DNA from: Pseudarthrobacter defluvii
GTDB lineage: Bacteria > Actinomycetota > Actinomycetes > Actinomycetales > Micrococcaceae
Direction: 5' to 3'
Length of the DNA: 64,000 bases
Assembly (NCBI RefSeq): GCF_030323865.1
Contig: NZ_CP066362.1
Span: 2,976,001 to 3,040,000 of the forward strand
The number at the start of each line of letters is the position of its first letter. Position 1 is the stretch's first letter. Of this stretch, positions 43,682-51,948 are shown piece after piece. A program made the position numbers and the translations under genes. Under the pieces are notes generated by a model. It searched no databases, was not told the origin of the DNA, and was given only the letters and a program-made list of their open reading frames with translations.

Positions 43682-45067
43682 TCAGTTGCTGAGATAGGCC
43701 AGCAGGTCGTGCCGGGTGAGGATGCCCACGGGCGCGCCCACGAAGGTGACCATCAGGGTGTCCGAGTCCGAGAGCAGTTCCCTGGCCGCGGAAATGGTTT
43801 CCAGTGACCCGATGACGGGAAGTTTGGGTCCCATGTGCTCGGAGATCTTGTCCGTGAGCTTGGCTTCGCCGCGGAACAGCTTGGCGGTGAGGGTGCGTTC
43901 GTCCACGGCGCCCAGGACCTCGCCCATGACCACGGGCGGTTCCTGTGACAGGACCGGGATGTGGCTGACGCCGAACTCGTTCATGATGTTGATGACGTCG
44001 CGGACGGACTCGTTGGGGTGGATGTGCACCAGGTCCGGCAGCTCGCCGTTCTTGGATTTGATGACCTCCCCCACGGACGTTTCCTCGCCACCGGAGAGGA
44101 ACCCGTAGGAACGCATCCACTGGTCGTTGAAGATCTTGGCCAGGTAGCCGCGGCCCGAGTCGGGAAGGATGACCACGACGACGGCACTTTCCGGCAGGTC
44201 CCTGGCCGCCTGGAGCGCGGCTACTACGGCCATGCCGGAAGAGCCGCCCACCAGCAGCCCCTCTTCCCGGGCCAGGCGGCGGGTCATGGCGAAGGAATCG
44301 GCGTCGGTGACCGCGATGACGTCGTCGGGGATGGTCTTGTCGTAGTTCGCCGGCCACATGTCCTCGCCGACGCCCTCGACAAAGTACGGGCGGCCGGTGC
44401 CGCCTGAGTAGACCGAACCCGCGGGGTCCGCGCCGATGATCCGGACCACCCCGCCGTCGGACTCCGGCCTGTCAGCCGAAACCTCCTTGAGGTACCGCCC
44501 GGTGCCGGTGATGGTGCCGCCTGTACCGGCGCCGATGACGACGTGGGTAACCTTGCCGTCGGTGTCCCGCCAGATTTCGGGGCCCGTGGTCTTGTAGTGG
44601 CTGCCCGGTGCCGCAGGATTGGAGAACTGGTCCGGCTTGAAGGCGCCAGGGGTCTCGCGCGTGATCCGGTCGGACACACCGTAGTAGCTTTGCGGGCTGT
44701 CCGGCGGGACGGAAGTTGGCGTCACCACCACTTCGGCGCCGTAGGCCTGGAGCACGGCACGCTTGTCCTCGCCCACCTTGTCCGGGACCACGAAGACGCA
44801 CTTGTAGCCCTTCTGCTGCGCCACCAGCGCCAGGCCCACCCCGGTGTTGCCGGACGTGGGCTCCACAATGGTGCCGCCGGGCTTCAGCTTGCCCTCGCGT
44901 TCGGCGTCCTCGATCATCTGCGCCGCGATGCGGTCCTTGATGGAGCCGCCGGGATTCAGGTACTCCAGCTTGACCAGGACGGTGGCTTTGATGCCTTCGG
45001 TCACGTGGTTGAGTTTGATGAGCGGGGTATTGCCGATGAGGTCCAGGATGGACTGGGCGTACTTCAT
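43682..45067 (-). CDS. cbs: cystathionine beta-synthase
   Basis: PLP enzyme condensing serine (or O-acetylserine) with homocysteine to cystathionine. 461 residues: an N-terminal fold type II catalytic domain with the PLP lysine in NPGGSIKDRIA, EPTSGNTGVGLALVA and GAGTGGTITGTGRYLKE, then two C-terminal CBS domains (about 340-455) with VGAPVGILTRHDLL at the end. No heme-binding N-terminal region as in mammals. The ATG at 45067 is chosen: TAGTTT lies 7 nt upstream and the upstream open frame is non-coding in composition. Forms a transsulfuration pair with metB. Confidence 0.94.
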   Translation of the reverse strand: MKYAQSILDLIGNTPLIKLNHVTEGIKATVLVKLEYLNPGGSIKDRIAAQMIEDAEREGKLKPGGTIVEPTSGNTGVGLALVAQQKGYKCVFVVPDKVGEDKRAVLQAYGAEVVVTPTSVPPDSPQSYYGVSDRITRETPGAFKPDQFSNPAAPGSHYKTTGPEIWRDTDGKVTHVVIGAGTGGTITGTGRYLKEVSADRPESDGGVVRIIGADPAGSVYSGGTGRPYFVEGVGEDMWPANYDKTIPDDVIAVTDADSFAMTRRLAREEGLLVGGSSGMAVVAALQAARDLPESAVVVVILPDSGRGYLAKIFNDQWMRSYGFLSGGEETSVGEVIKSKNGELPDLVHIHPNESVRDVINIMNEFGVSHIPVLSQEPPVVMGEVLGAVDERTLTAKLFRGEAKLTDKISEHMGPKLPVIGSLETISAARELLSDSDTLMVTFVGAPVGILTRHDLLAYLSN

Positions 45068-45074
45068 AGGTACA

Positions 45075-45080
45075 AAACTA
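45075..45080 (-). promoter_or_regulatory. -10 box (TAGTTT) of leaderless cbs-metB
   Basis: TAGTTT on the minus strand, 7 nt before the ATG at 45067. No ribosome-binding site is visible in between. Confidence 0.55.
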
Positions 45081-45126
45081 CCGCTTCCTGTGAGCCCTTC
45101 CCTGCCGGGGGTGCGAGGATAGCCCG

Positions 45127-46314
45127 GTGAAGCAGTTCGCATGGCTCGAAGCCGCCCGGAGTTACCTGCTGCCCGGCGCCATCCTGGCAGCAGGCGTGGC
45201 CACCCTTGCATGGGGCGTACTCCCCCTTCCCGCGTTCGGGGAGCTGGCCACCCGCACCATTCCCATCCTTGCCTTCGTGCTGGCCATGTCCCTGGTCACC
45301 GAACTGGTGGACGAGGCTGGGCTGTTCCGGGTGGTGACGGACCGGCTTGCTGCCCTGGGCCGGGGCCGCGTCTTTCTCCTGTGGCTCCTGGTGGTGGCGG
45401 TCGCGACGATATCCACCGTCTTTCTGTCCCTGGATACCACCGCCGTGCTGGTGACACCCGTGGTGGTCCTCCTGGCGGTCCACGCCCGGATCCCGCCGCT
45501 GCCGTTTGCGCTGACCAGCATCTGGCTGGCCAACACCGCTTCCCTGCTGCTGCCGGTCTCCAACCTGACCAACCTCCTGGCCCAGGACCGGCTGGGCCTG
45601 ACCCCCTGGCGCTTTGCGGGTCTGGTCTGGGCCCCTGCCCTGGTTGGCCTGCTGGTCCCGCTTGCCCTGCTCTGGCTCGCGTTCCGCCGGGACCTGCGCG
45701 GCACCTACGGGCCGCAGCCGGCGCATCCCGTCCGGGACAACACTCTGTTGAAGGCCGCGGCCGTCACGCTCCTGGTCCTGCTGCCCGCGCTGGTGTCCGG
45801 GATACCCGTCCAGTACCCGGCGCTCGCCGCGGCCGCCGTCCTGCTGGCGGTCTTCCTCCGCCGCAGGCCCTCCGTGCTGCGGTGGTCCATGGTCCCGTGG
45901 CGGCCGCTGATGCTGACGGTGGGCCTGTTCATGCTGATGGAGGCCCTGCACGCGCACGGGCTCACCACCCTGCTGGCGGGCGTGGCCGGGTCCGGGGACA
46001 CCCTGCCCGCACTGCTGCAACTGGCCGGCGTCGGGGCGGCCGCGGCCAACGCAGCCAACAACCTTCCCGCCTACCTGGCACTGGAACCGGTGGCGGGATC
46101 GCCGGCCAGACTGGCCGCCCTGCTGATCGGAGTGAACCTGGGCCCGCTGGTGACCCCGTGGGCCTCGCTGGCCACGCTGCTGTGGCACGAGCGGCTGCGC
46201 GTCCTGAACGTGCCCATCAGGTGGGGCGGGTTTGCCGCCGCGGGCCTGGTGGCCGTTGCGCTGACCGTCCCGCTGGCCGTCCTGGCGCTGTGGGCGGCTG
46301 CCGGGATGCCCTGA
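45127..46314 (+). CDS. SLC13/ArsB-like permease (ion transporter superfamily)
   Basis: A 395-residue membrane protein with about 11 helices. The stretch ATISTVFLSLDTTAVLVTPVVVLLA followed by SIWLANTASLLLPVSNLTN is the paired hairpin/unwound-helix signature of the IT superfamily that includes ArsB, CitM and DASS carriers; the second repeat has ANAANNLPAYLAL. Substrate is uncertain (organic anion or arsenite/antimonite); no ars genes are nearby. GTG start with GAGGAT 6 nt upstream, a weak leaderless-type promoter box. Confidence 0.85.
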   Translation: MKQFAWLEAARSYLLPGAILAAGVATLAWGVLPLPAFGELATRTIPILAFVLAMSLVTELVDEAGLFRVVTDRLAALGRGRVFLLWLLVVAVATISTVFLSLDTTAVLVTPVVVLLAVHARIPPLPFALTSIWLANTASLLLPVSNLTNLLAQDRLGLTPWRFAGLVWAPALVGLLVPLALLWLAFRRDLRGTYGPQPAHPVRDNTLLKAAAVTLLVLLPALVSGIPVQYPALAAAAVLLAVFLRRRPSVLRWSMVPWRPLMLTVGLFMLMEALHAHGLTTLLAGVAGSGDTLPALLQLAGVGAAAANAANNLPAYLALEPVAGSPARLAALLIGVNLGPLVTPWASLATLLWHERLRVLNVPIRWGGFAAAGLVAVALTVPLAVLALWAAAGMP

Positions 46315-46359
46315 GTTTTGGGGTGCCTTGCGTTGCGGCGGCCGGCGCCCGGCTCCCGA

Positions 46360-46761
46360 TCAGCTGCCTGCGCCCGGCCCCTCGCCGGGAAGGTTCTGCC
46401 AAAGACCCATGACGTTGCCCTCGGGATCCTTGAAGTACGCCGTGTAGCCCATTCCGGGTATCTCGTTCTTCGGCATGACCACCGAGCCGCCCAGCTCCTC
46501 GACGCTCTTGAGGGTGGCGTTAATGTCCGGAACGTCGACGGTGATGACCGGGGCGGTGATCCGGCCGTCCCTGGCCATCATTCCCCCGTTGATGGCGCCC
46601 GCGGCCGCCGGCCGGCCGTCGTCGTCCATGTCCGTGGTGATGACCATGCTGTAGTCCATCCCCGGCACTGCTTCGATCCGCCAGCCCAGTGCCTCCTGGT
46701 AGAACTTCCTTGCCCGCTTCTGGTCGTCCGCGGGGATCTCGAAATGCACTACTCCGCCCAT
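46360..46761 (-). CDS. VOC (glyoxalase/bleomycin-resistance-like) protein
   Basis: A 133-residue protein of two beta-alpha-beta-beta-beta modules: VVHFEIPADDQKRARKFYQEALGW and YFKDPEGNVMGLWQN, the latter holding a typical metal-ligand position. Such proteins are metal-dependent lyases, dioxygenases or binding proteins; no specific reaction is suggested. GGAGGG ribosome-binding site 5 nt before the ATG at 46761, one of the clear leadered starts here. Confidence 0.85.
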   Translation of the reverse strand: MGGVVHFEIPADDQKRARKFYQEALGWRIEAVPGMDYSMVITTDMDDDGRPAAAGAINGGMMARDGRITAPVITVDVPDINATLKSVEELGGSVVMPKNEIPGMGYTAYFKDPEGNVMGLWQNLPGEGPGAGS

Positions 46762-46923
46762 GGGGCCCTCCGAATCTTGTGATGCGCGGTCTATTGGCTT
46801 GCCCGGTCCCGGGTTCCTGTACTGCTTGCCCGAGTGCCACGCGGCGATCGTAATCCGGGCCCGGAAGGCGCAGAAGGGCCGATGGTCCCGCCGGGGTCGG
46901 TGGTCCATGGGACGATGGAAGGC

Positions 46924-47910
46924 ATGACGATCGCAGAGGCACCTCCCCGGCTGGCAGCCGCGGCGGACATGTCCCTGCGGTGGTATCCGGAGGCTCCCTA
47001 CAGCCTTTCCCGCACTCTTGCACCGCTCCTGCGCGGCAACAGCGATCCTTCGTTCAGCGTCCAGGGGGACGTCATCTGGAACGCATTTACGACGCCGGCC
47101 GGCCCGGCAACCCTGCGGCTCGCCCCGGCGGGCGGCGGCGAAGCAGGCGGGCCGCTGGTGGACATCCAGGCGTGGGGCCCCGGGGCTGCGGCCGCCGTGC
47201 AGGCGGCACCCCGGCTGCTGGGTGCGGAGGACGACTGGGGCGGTTTTGACGACCCCTCCTTCCACGCCACCCTCCCCCGCATGGTGCGGGAGGCGCGGCG
47301 GCGCTGCCTGGCGGTGCGGCTGCCGTCCAGCGGCCGCATGGTGGACCAACTGGTGCCGATCATCCTGGAGCAGAAGGTGACGGTGATCGAGGCACGGCGC
47401 GCCTACCGCTACCTGGTGCACCGCTATGGAACGCCGGCTCCCCCGGCCGGAACGTCCACACCGGCTGGCCTCGTCGTGCCGCCGACCGCGGCGCAGTGGC
47501 TGCAGGTTCCCAGCTGGGAGTGGCACAAGGCCGGCGTAGGACCCCAGCGTTCGGCCACGGTCATGCGGGCGTTGCGTTCCGCCGTCGCGCTCGAACGCCT
47601 CGCCGCCCTGCCGGCCGGGCAGGCGGCCCAGAAGATGCAGGTAATCCCCGGCATCGGGGTGTGGACCGCGGCGGAGGTGGTGCAGCGCACGCATGGCTGC
47701 CCGGACTCGATTTCGGTGGGCGACTACCACTTGGCGGCCTATGTGGGGGCGGCACTGACCGGACGCCGGACGGACGACGCCGGCATGCTCCGACTGCTGG
47801 AACCGTGGCGCGGGCACCGGCAGCGCGTGGTCCGGATGATCCAGAGCACCGGCTTCCGCAAGCCCACCTTCGGCCCGCGCATGACCATCCAGGACCACCG
47901 CGGGTACTGA
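46924..47910 (+). CDS. HhH-GPD DNA glycosylase (AlkA-like 3-methyladenine glycosylase)
   Basis: A 328-residue base-excision repair enzyme. The first half resembles the AlkA N-terminal domain; the second half carries the helix-hairpin-helix MQVIPGIGVWTAAEVVQRT and the catalytic aspartate in SISVGDYHLAAYVG. Removes alkylated bases from DNA. No Ada-like methyltransferase domain is fused. Either ATG at 46915 or 46924 could be the start; 46924 has GGAAGG upstream. The 162-bp gap before it holds nothing else recognisable. Confidence 0.88.
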   Translation: MTIAEAPPRLAAAADMSLRWYPEAPYSLSRTLAPLLRGNSDPSFSVQGDVIWNAFTTPAGPATLRLAPAGGGEAGGPLVDIQAWGPGAAAAVQAAPRLLGAEDDWGGFDDPSFHATLPRMVREARRRCLAVRLPSSGRMVDQLVPIILEQKVTVIEARRAYRYLVHRYGTPAPPAGTSTPAGLVVPPTAAQWLQVPSWEWHKAGVGPQRSATVMRALRSAVALERLAALPAGQAAQKMQVIPGIGVWTAAEVVQRTHGCPDSISVGDYHLAAYVGAALTGRRTDDAGMLRLLEPWRGHRQRVVRMIQSTGFRKPTFGPRMTIQDHRGY

Positions 47911-48045
47911 CCTGCGGACCGTGATCCGGGCCCGCACCACAGGCCCTGCTTTAAATCAGGGCGCTTGATCCGCCGGGCGATGGGTACGGCCATGGGTGAA
48001 AGCCGCCCGAGAGGCGGAGGGCTGCAACAGGACGGAAGGGACCCC

Positions 48046-48669
48046 ATGAGCACCAACCCAGTCAGCATGAACCGGGCCAGCAGCGAGCGGCAGGCCGCGA
48101 ATCCCGCCGCCTTGGACCCCGAGGCGCAGGACCCCACCGCCAATGACCCGGCCGCTGATGATCCCACCATCGCAGACCCGATGGGGGACGAGAAGGTGCG
48201 GCTTCAGCTGGCCATCTTCGAGGTCACCCGGGACGCCGACGGCAGGAGCCTCGGCGACATCCAGGAGATGCTGCGCGCTGCCTTCGCGCGGCACGGCGTC
48301 GAGACACCCCCAGGCACCTGGCTGGAATCGGTGGCATCCTCAGCCTTTTACGGTGAGCCATACATTGTGAACCTTCCTGCTGCCGTGGTCGCAGATACGA
48401 TCGTGCCCGCCCCGAATCAGGAGGTCCGGGACCGGCTGGCCGCCCAGCGTGAGCTCCAGCAGGAGAAGCTCCCGGCCGGCATCTTCCCATCCCAGGAAGA
48501 CTGGAACATCCCCGGCAGCGGGACGACCGGCGGCAGCACCCGCACGCTGTCGCTGCCGCAGTGGGAAAGCGGGGCGGTCCTGGCCCTGGCGGCACTGGCA
48601 GCGGTTGCCGTTGCCGCCGTCGTGGCTGTCCGGGCGGGAACCAGCCGCCGGCGCCGCGTCAACGCCTAG
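48046..48669 (+). CDS. acidic DP-repeat protein with C-terminal membrane anchor
   Basis: A 207-residue protein of unknown family. The N-terminal region (about 15-48) is acidic with Asp-Pro pairs recurring every 5-8 residues, for example DPEAQDPTANDP. A folded-looking middle (about 48-150) is followed by a Ser/Thr-rich linker and one membrane helix (about 178-200) ending in Arg-rich residues, so it is tail-anchored. The ATG has GGAAGG 7 nt upstream. Its last 4 bp overlap the convergent acyl-CoA ligase gene. Confidence 0.65.
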   Translation: MSTNPVSMNRASSERQAANPAALDPEAQDPTANDPAADDPTIADPMGDEKVRLQLAIFEVTRDADGRSLGDIQEMLRAAFARHGVETPPGTWLESVASSAFYGEPYIVNLPAAVVADTIVPAPNQEVRDRLAAQRELQQEKLPAGIFPSQEDWNIPGSGTTGGSTRTLSLPQWESGAVLALAALAAVAVAAVVAVRAGTSRRRRVNA

Positions 48670-50342
48670 AGGCCCAGCCGGGCCACGGCTTCCTCGCGCA
48701 TCTGGACCTTCCGGATCTTCCCCGAAACCGTCATGGGGAAGCTCTCCCTGACTTCCACATAGCGGGGGATCTTGTAGTGGGCCAGCTGCCCGCGGCAGAA
48801 CTCGGTGAGGGATTCAGCAGTCAGCGGCCCGGCCCCTGGCTTGAGGATGACGCAGGCCATCAGTTCCTCGCCGTACCGCGGATCCGGGACGCCGATCACC
48901 TGCACGTCCTGGATGTCGGGGTGGGTGTACAGGAACTCCTCGATCTCGCGTGGGTAGATGTTCTCGCCGCCCCTAATGACCATGTCCTTGATCCGGCCTT
49001 CCACCACCACGTACCCGTCGTCGTCCATGCGGGCAAGGTCTCCGGTGTGCATCCACCCGTCGGCGTCGATGGCTTCGGCCGTCTTGTCCGGCTGGTTCCA
49101 GTACCCGGCCATCACGGCATAGCCGCGGGTGCAGAGTTCGCCGATCTGCCCGCGCTCCAGCTCCTCGCCGGTGGCAGGGTCTACGATCCGGCTCTCCAGC
49201 TGCGGCATGGTGCGGCCCACTGTCTCGGTGCGCTGCTGGAGCGTGTCCCCCTTGCGGGTCATGGTGGACACCGGCGAGGTCTCGGTCATGCCGTAGCAGA
49301 TGGCCACATCCACCATGTTCATCTCCGAAATCACCCGGTTCATCACCTCGATGGGGCACAGCGAACCCGCCATCACTCCGGTGCGGAGCGTGGACAGGTC
49401 ATAGCTGCCGAAGTCGGGCAGGGCCAACTCGGCAATGAACATGGTGGGCACGCCGTACAGCGACGTCCCCTCAAAGTCCTGGACAGCCTCAAGTGCGGCA
49501 GAGGGTGAAAAGCCGCGTCCCGGGATGATCGTGGCGGCACCGTGGCTGAGCGCGTTGAGGTTGCCGATCACCATGCCGAAGCAGTGGTAGAACGGCACGG
49601 GGATGACTACCCGGTCCCGTTCCGTGTAGCCCAGCAGCTCGCCGATCGCGAAGCCGTTGTTCAGGATGTTGTGGTGCGTCAGCGTGGCACCTTTGGGGAA
49701 TCCGGTGGTGCCGGAGGTGTACTGCAGGTTGATGGGGTCGTGCGGCGAAAGTTCGGCCATGCGGGCTTTCAGAACCGAATGCCCGACGCCGTCCGCCCGG
49801 GTGAGCAATTCGCCATACGTAAGTTCCGCGTCACTTTGGGGGCTGCCGGCCTTGAGGGAGTCCAGTCCGTGGTCCGGGAGGAAGACGAGCTCCCGCAGGT
49901 CCGGGCAGGTAAGGAGCGCATGGCGGGCCATGTCCACGTAGGCGCTGTTGCTGTCAGACGGCGCGGTGACCAGCATGCGCATGCCGTTCTGCTTGACCAC
50001 GAATTCGAGTTCATGGCTGCGGTAGGCAGGGTTGACGTTGACCAGGATGGCGCCCACTTTCGCGGTGGCGTACTGCAACAGCGTCCATTCGGCACAGTTA
50101 GGGCTCCAGATGCCCACCCTCTCCCCCTTGTCGACGCCCAAGGCGAGGAGCGCGCGTGCCAGCCGGTCGACGTCGTCGTTCATCTTGGTGTAGCTCCAGC
50201 GGCGGGCGTCACCGCCTGGCACCGGGGCGGCCTCGATCAGGGCGTCATGCAGCGGAAACTGCGCCACCACCCGCTCAAAGTTGGCGCCGATGGTTTCCCC
50301 CAGGAGCGGGACGTCAGTGTCCCCGGCTGTGTAAGCACGCAT
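48666..50342 (-). CDS. acyl-CoA synthetase (AMP-binding, FadD-like)
   Basis: A 558-residue ANL-family ligase activating fatty or other carboxylic acids to CoA esters through an acyl-AMP. Motifs: the P-loop LQYTSGTTGFPKGATLTHHN, the adenine region YGMTETSP, the hinge GWMHTGDLARMDDDGY and the C-terminal KDMVIRGGENIYPREIE. Resembles the medium/long-chain acyl-CoA ligases used in fatty-acid degradation. TAGCGT lies 6 nt upstream of the ATG. Confidence 0.92.
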   Translation of the reverse strand: MRAYTAGDTDVPLLGETIGANFERVVAQFPLHDALIEAAPVPGGDARRWSYTKMNDDVDRLARALLALGVDKGERVGIWSPNCAEWTLLQYATAKVGAILVNVNPAYRSHELEFVVKQNGMRMLVTAPSDSNSAYVDMARHALLTCPDLRELVFLPDHGLDSLKAGSPQSDAELTYGELLTRADGVGHSVLKARMAELSPHDPINLQYTSGTTGFPKGATLTHHNILNNGFAIGELLGYTERDRVVIPVPFYHCFGMVIGNLNALSHGAATIIPGRGFSPSAALEAVQDFEGTSLYGVPTMFIAELALPDFGSYDLSTLRTGVMAGSLCPIEVMNRVISEMNMVDVAICYGMTETSPVSTMTRKGDTLQQRTETVGRTMPQLESRIVDPATGEELERGQIGELCTRGYAVMAGYWNQPDKTAEAIDADGWMHTGDLARMDDDGYVVVEGRIKDMVIRGGENIYPREIEEFLYTHPDIQDVQVIGVPDPRYGEELMACVILKPGAGPLTAESLTEFCRGQLAHYKIPRYVEVRESFPMTVSGKIRKVQMREEAVARLGL

Positions 50343-50348
50343 GAAGGC

Positions 50349-50354
50349 ACGCTA
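50349..50354 (-). promoter_or_regulatory. -10 box (TAGCGT) of leaderless acyl-CoA synthetase gene
   Basis: TAGCGT on the minus strand, 6 nt before the ATG at 50342. Confidence 0.55.
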
Positions 50355-50431
50355 CCAACAGGATCACGGCAGGAGAAGGACGACAGGCGGGGAAACGGAC
50401 GCAACAGAACCGGCAGGCCGGCGGCGCCCGG

Positions 50432-50437
50432 TATTGT
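50432..50437 (+). promoter_or_regulatory. -10 box (TATTGT) of leaderless ABM gene
   Basis: TATTGT, then GAAAACC (7 nt), then the ATG at 50445. Confidence 0.6.
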
Positions 50438-50444
50438 GAAAACC

Positions 50445-50723
50445 ATGAGTGCACCCATTGACCTGATAGCAACGTTCATCCCCAACGAGGGCGAGTTCCA
50501 CCGCGTGAAATTGGCCCTGGATATCGCGATCGATGAGGTGGTGAAGGAGCCCGGCTGCATCCGTTACGAGCTGACCGAGGCCACCGAGGAAAAGCTGGTC
50601 CTGACCGAGCAGTGGGCGTCCCAGGAGGAGCTGGACAAGCATTCCAAGGGCACCGCAGTGCAGGACCTGAACGAGTCGCTCAGCGCGCTGCTGGCCGAAC
50701 CGGTTAAGGTGGAACGCGTCTAG
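50445..50723 (+). CDS. antibiotic biosynthesis monooxygenase (ABM) domain protein
   Basis: A 92-residue dimeric alpha/beta ferredoxin-like protein: DLIATFIPNEGEF, EPGCIRYELTEATEEK and EQWASQEELDKHSKG are typical of the ABM/YgiN group, which includes quinol monooxygenases and heme-degrading relatives. The specific reaction is not predictable. Single-gene unit ending at a strong bidirectional hairpin. Confidence 0.88.
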   Translation: MSAPIDLIATFIPNEGEFHRVKLALDIAIDEVVKEPGCIRYELTEATEEKLVLTEQWASQEELDKHSKGTAVQDLNESLSALLAEPVKVERV

Positions 50724-50742
50724 CGCTGACTCTTAAACGCAG

Positions 50743-50776
50743 AAATGCGGGACCTCCCATGGGAGGTCCCGCATTT
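50743..50776. terminator. bidirectional terminator between ABM and thioredoxin genes
   Basis: AAATGCGGGACCTCCCA and its exact complement form a perfect 17-bp stem with almost no loop, flanked by GCTTTAAG on one side and CTTAAACGCAG on the other. It serves the two convergent genes. Confidence 0.85.
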
Positions 50777-50791
50777 GCTTTAAGACGAGTC

Positions 50792-51229
50792 TTAGAAGTC
50801 GGGGATCTGCGTGCCGTCCTGCGTGCCGCCCTGGGATCCGGCGGGCTTGCTTGCTGCCGCTTCTGCTTCCTCCCGCTGCTTGGCGACGTGGGCGTGGACC
50901 TCTTCCATGTCCAGCGCCTTCACTGCGTCCACCACCTGTTCCAGCTGCTGGGCGTTCAGCGCGCCGGGCTGGGAGAACACCAGCACCTTTTCGCGGAAGG
51001 CCATCAGCGTGGGGATTGAGGTAATGCCTGCCTCCGCCGCAAGCTGCTGCTCGGCTTCGGTGTCCACCTTGGTGAAGAGGACGTCGGGGTGCTTCTCCGA
51101 AACCGCGGAGTACGTGGGGCCGAACTGCTTGCAGGGACCGCACCATTCTGCCCAGAAATCGACCAGGACAATGTCGTTGCCTTCGATCGTGGATGCGAAC
51201 TTTTCACCTGTGATGTCAAGGGTAGCCAT
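50792..51229 (-). CDS. thioredoxin
   Basis: A 145-residue protein: a normal thioredoxin domain (1-108) with the redox pair C30/C33 in FWAEWCGPCKQF and the cis-proline region TSIPTLMAF, followed by a charged, Ala/Glu-rich tail of about 35 residues. Cytosolic thiol-disulfide reductase, probably a second thioredoxin, not next to a thioredoxin reductase gene. The ATG at 51229 has TACCGT 6 nt upstream. The tail is not needed for the fold and may be an interaction or unstructured segment. Confidence 0.93.
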   Translation of the reverse strand: MATLDITGEKFASTIEGNDIVLVDFWAEWCGPCKQFGPTYSAVSEKHPDVLFTKVDTEAEQQLAAEAGITSIPTLMAFREKVLVFSQPGALNAQQLEQVVDAVKALDMEEVHAHVAKQREEAEAAASKPAGSQGGTQDGTQIPDF

Positions 51230-51235
51230 GTGTCC

Positions 51236-51241
51236 ACGGTA
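51236..51241 (-). promoter_or_regulatory. -10 box (TACCGT) of leaderless thioredoxin gene
   Basis: TACCGT on the minus strand, 6 nt before the ATG at 51229. Confidence 0.55.
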
Positions 51242-51323
51242 CGCGCCCGGCCCGTCCCTGTCGCGCCTGTTCGCTCCCCGCGTCATTGGGAACAACAGGG
51301 AGTACGACGCCGGCACCCGGCCT

Positions 51324-51878
51324 TTAGGCGCCCGTCTTCCATAGGTGCGGCGCGGGTGTGCGGCTGCCGGGGAGGGCGCTGGAGGCGCGCCATTCGTGGA
51401 TCCATTCGGGGAGCATGAGGTCCGCAGGCGGGGTGCCGAATTCGGCGAGGATGTCCTCCTGGCCCACCGGGCCGGCCTTGGTGACCAGCCGGGTGGCGAT
51501 GTAGGCACGTGCGTAAATCTCGCCGTCGGCCACCATGCGCTGCTCGAAGAAGATCGCCTTGGTGTCCAGCCCGATGATGCGGGTCTCGATGGTGTACTCC
51601 TGCCATAGCTGGAGTGACTTGCGGAAGGAGATGGTTTCCGCGGACACCACCGGGCTCCACCCGCGCCGGCGCATCCGCTTCCAGACGCCGCTGCGTACCA
51701 TCAGGTCGAATCTGCCCAGGTCCATCAGGGACAGGTACATGCCGTTGTTGACGTGCATGGCGATATCGATGTCCGTTGGCAGGACCCGCAGCGGCAGCGA
51801 CGACGCTTCCCAGACAGCGAGCGGCGGGCGCCGGGACGAACGGAAGAGCAGAAAAAGGGTTCTCAGGAGCAGGTGCAT
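51324..51878 (-). CDS. hot-dog acyl thioesterase-like protein
   Basis: A 184-residue hot-dog protein: LPTDIDIAMHVNNGMYLSLMDLGRFDLM carries the acyl-thioesterase signature (Asp/Asn-containing HVNNxxY), similar to the THEM6/4HBT group. Likely hydrolyses acyl-CoA or acyl-ACP of unknown chain. A short hydrophobic N-terminus (LLLRTLFLLF) could contact the membrane. TAACAT 6 nt upstream of the ATG; divergent from the ion channel gene with a 70-bp spacer holding both promoters. Confidence 0.85.
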   Translation of the reverse strand: MHLLLRTLFLLFRSSRRPPLAVWEASSLPLRVLPTDIDIAMHVNNGMYLSLMDLGRFDLMVRSGVWKRMRRRGWSPVVSAETISFRKSLQLWQEYTIETRIIGLDTKAIFFEQRMVADGEIYARAYIATRLVTKAGPVGQEDILAEFGTPPADLMLPEWIHEWRASSALPGSRTPAPHLWKTGA

Positions 51879-51884
51879 GTACCA

Positions 51885-51890
51885 ATGTTA
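51885..51890 (-). promoter_or_regulatory. -10 box (TAACAT) of leaderless thioesterase gene
   Basis: TAACAT on the minus strand, 6 nt before the ATG at 51878. Confidence 0.55.
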
Positions 51891-51935
51891 CCCGCCAGTA
51901 ACATCTTGCGGCCTGCCGGCCGGGGCCATCCGCCG

Positions 51936-51941
51936 TAGGAT
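51936..51941 (+). promoter_or_regulatory. -10 box (TAGGAT) of leaderless ion channel gene
   Basis: TAGGAT, then TTTCTGC (7 nt), then the ATG at 51949. Confidence 0.55.
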
Positions 51942-51948
51942 TTTCTGC

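Noticed and set aside
43682..45211. Longer cbs protein starting at 45211
   Set aside because: The extra N-terminal residues are Arg/Gly/Pro-rich non-coding-like sequence overlapping a promoter and the divergent permease gene; the ATG at 45067 begins the conserved PLP domain.
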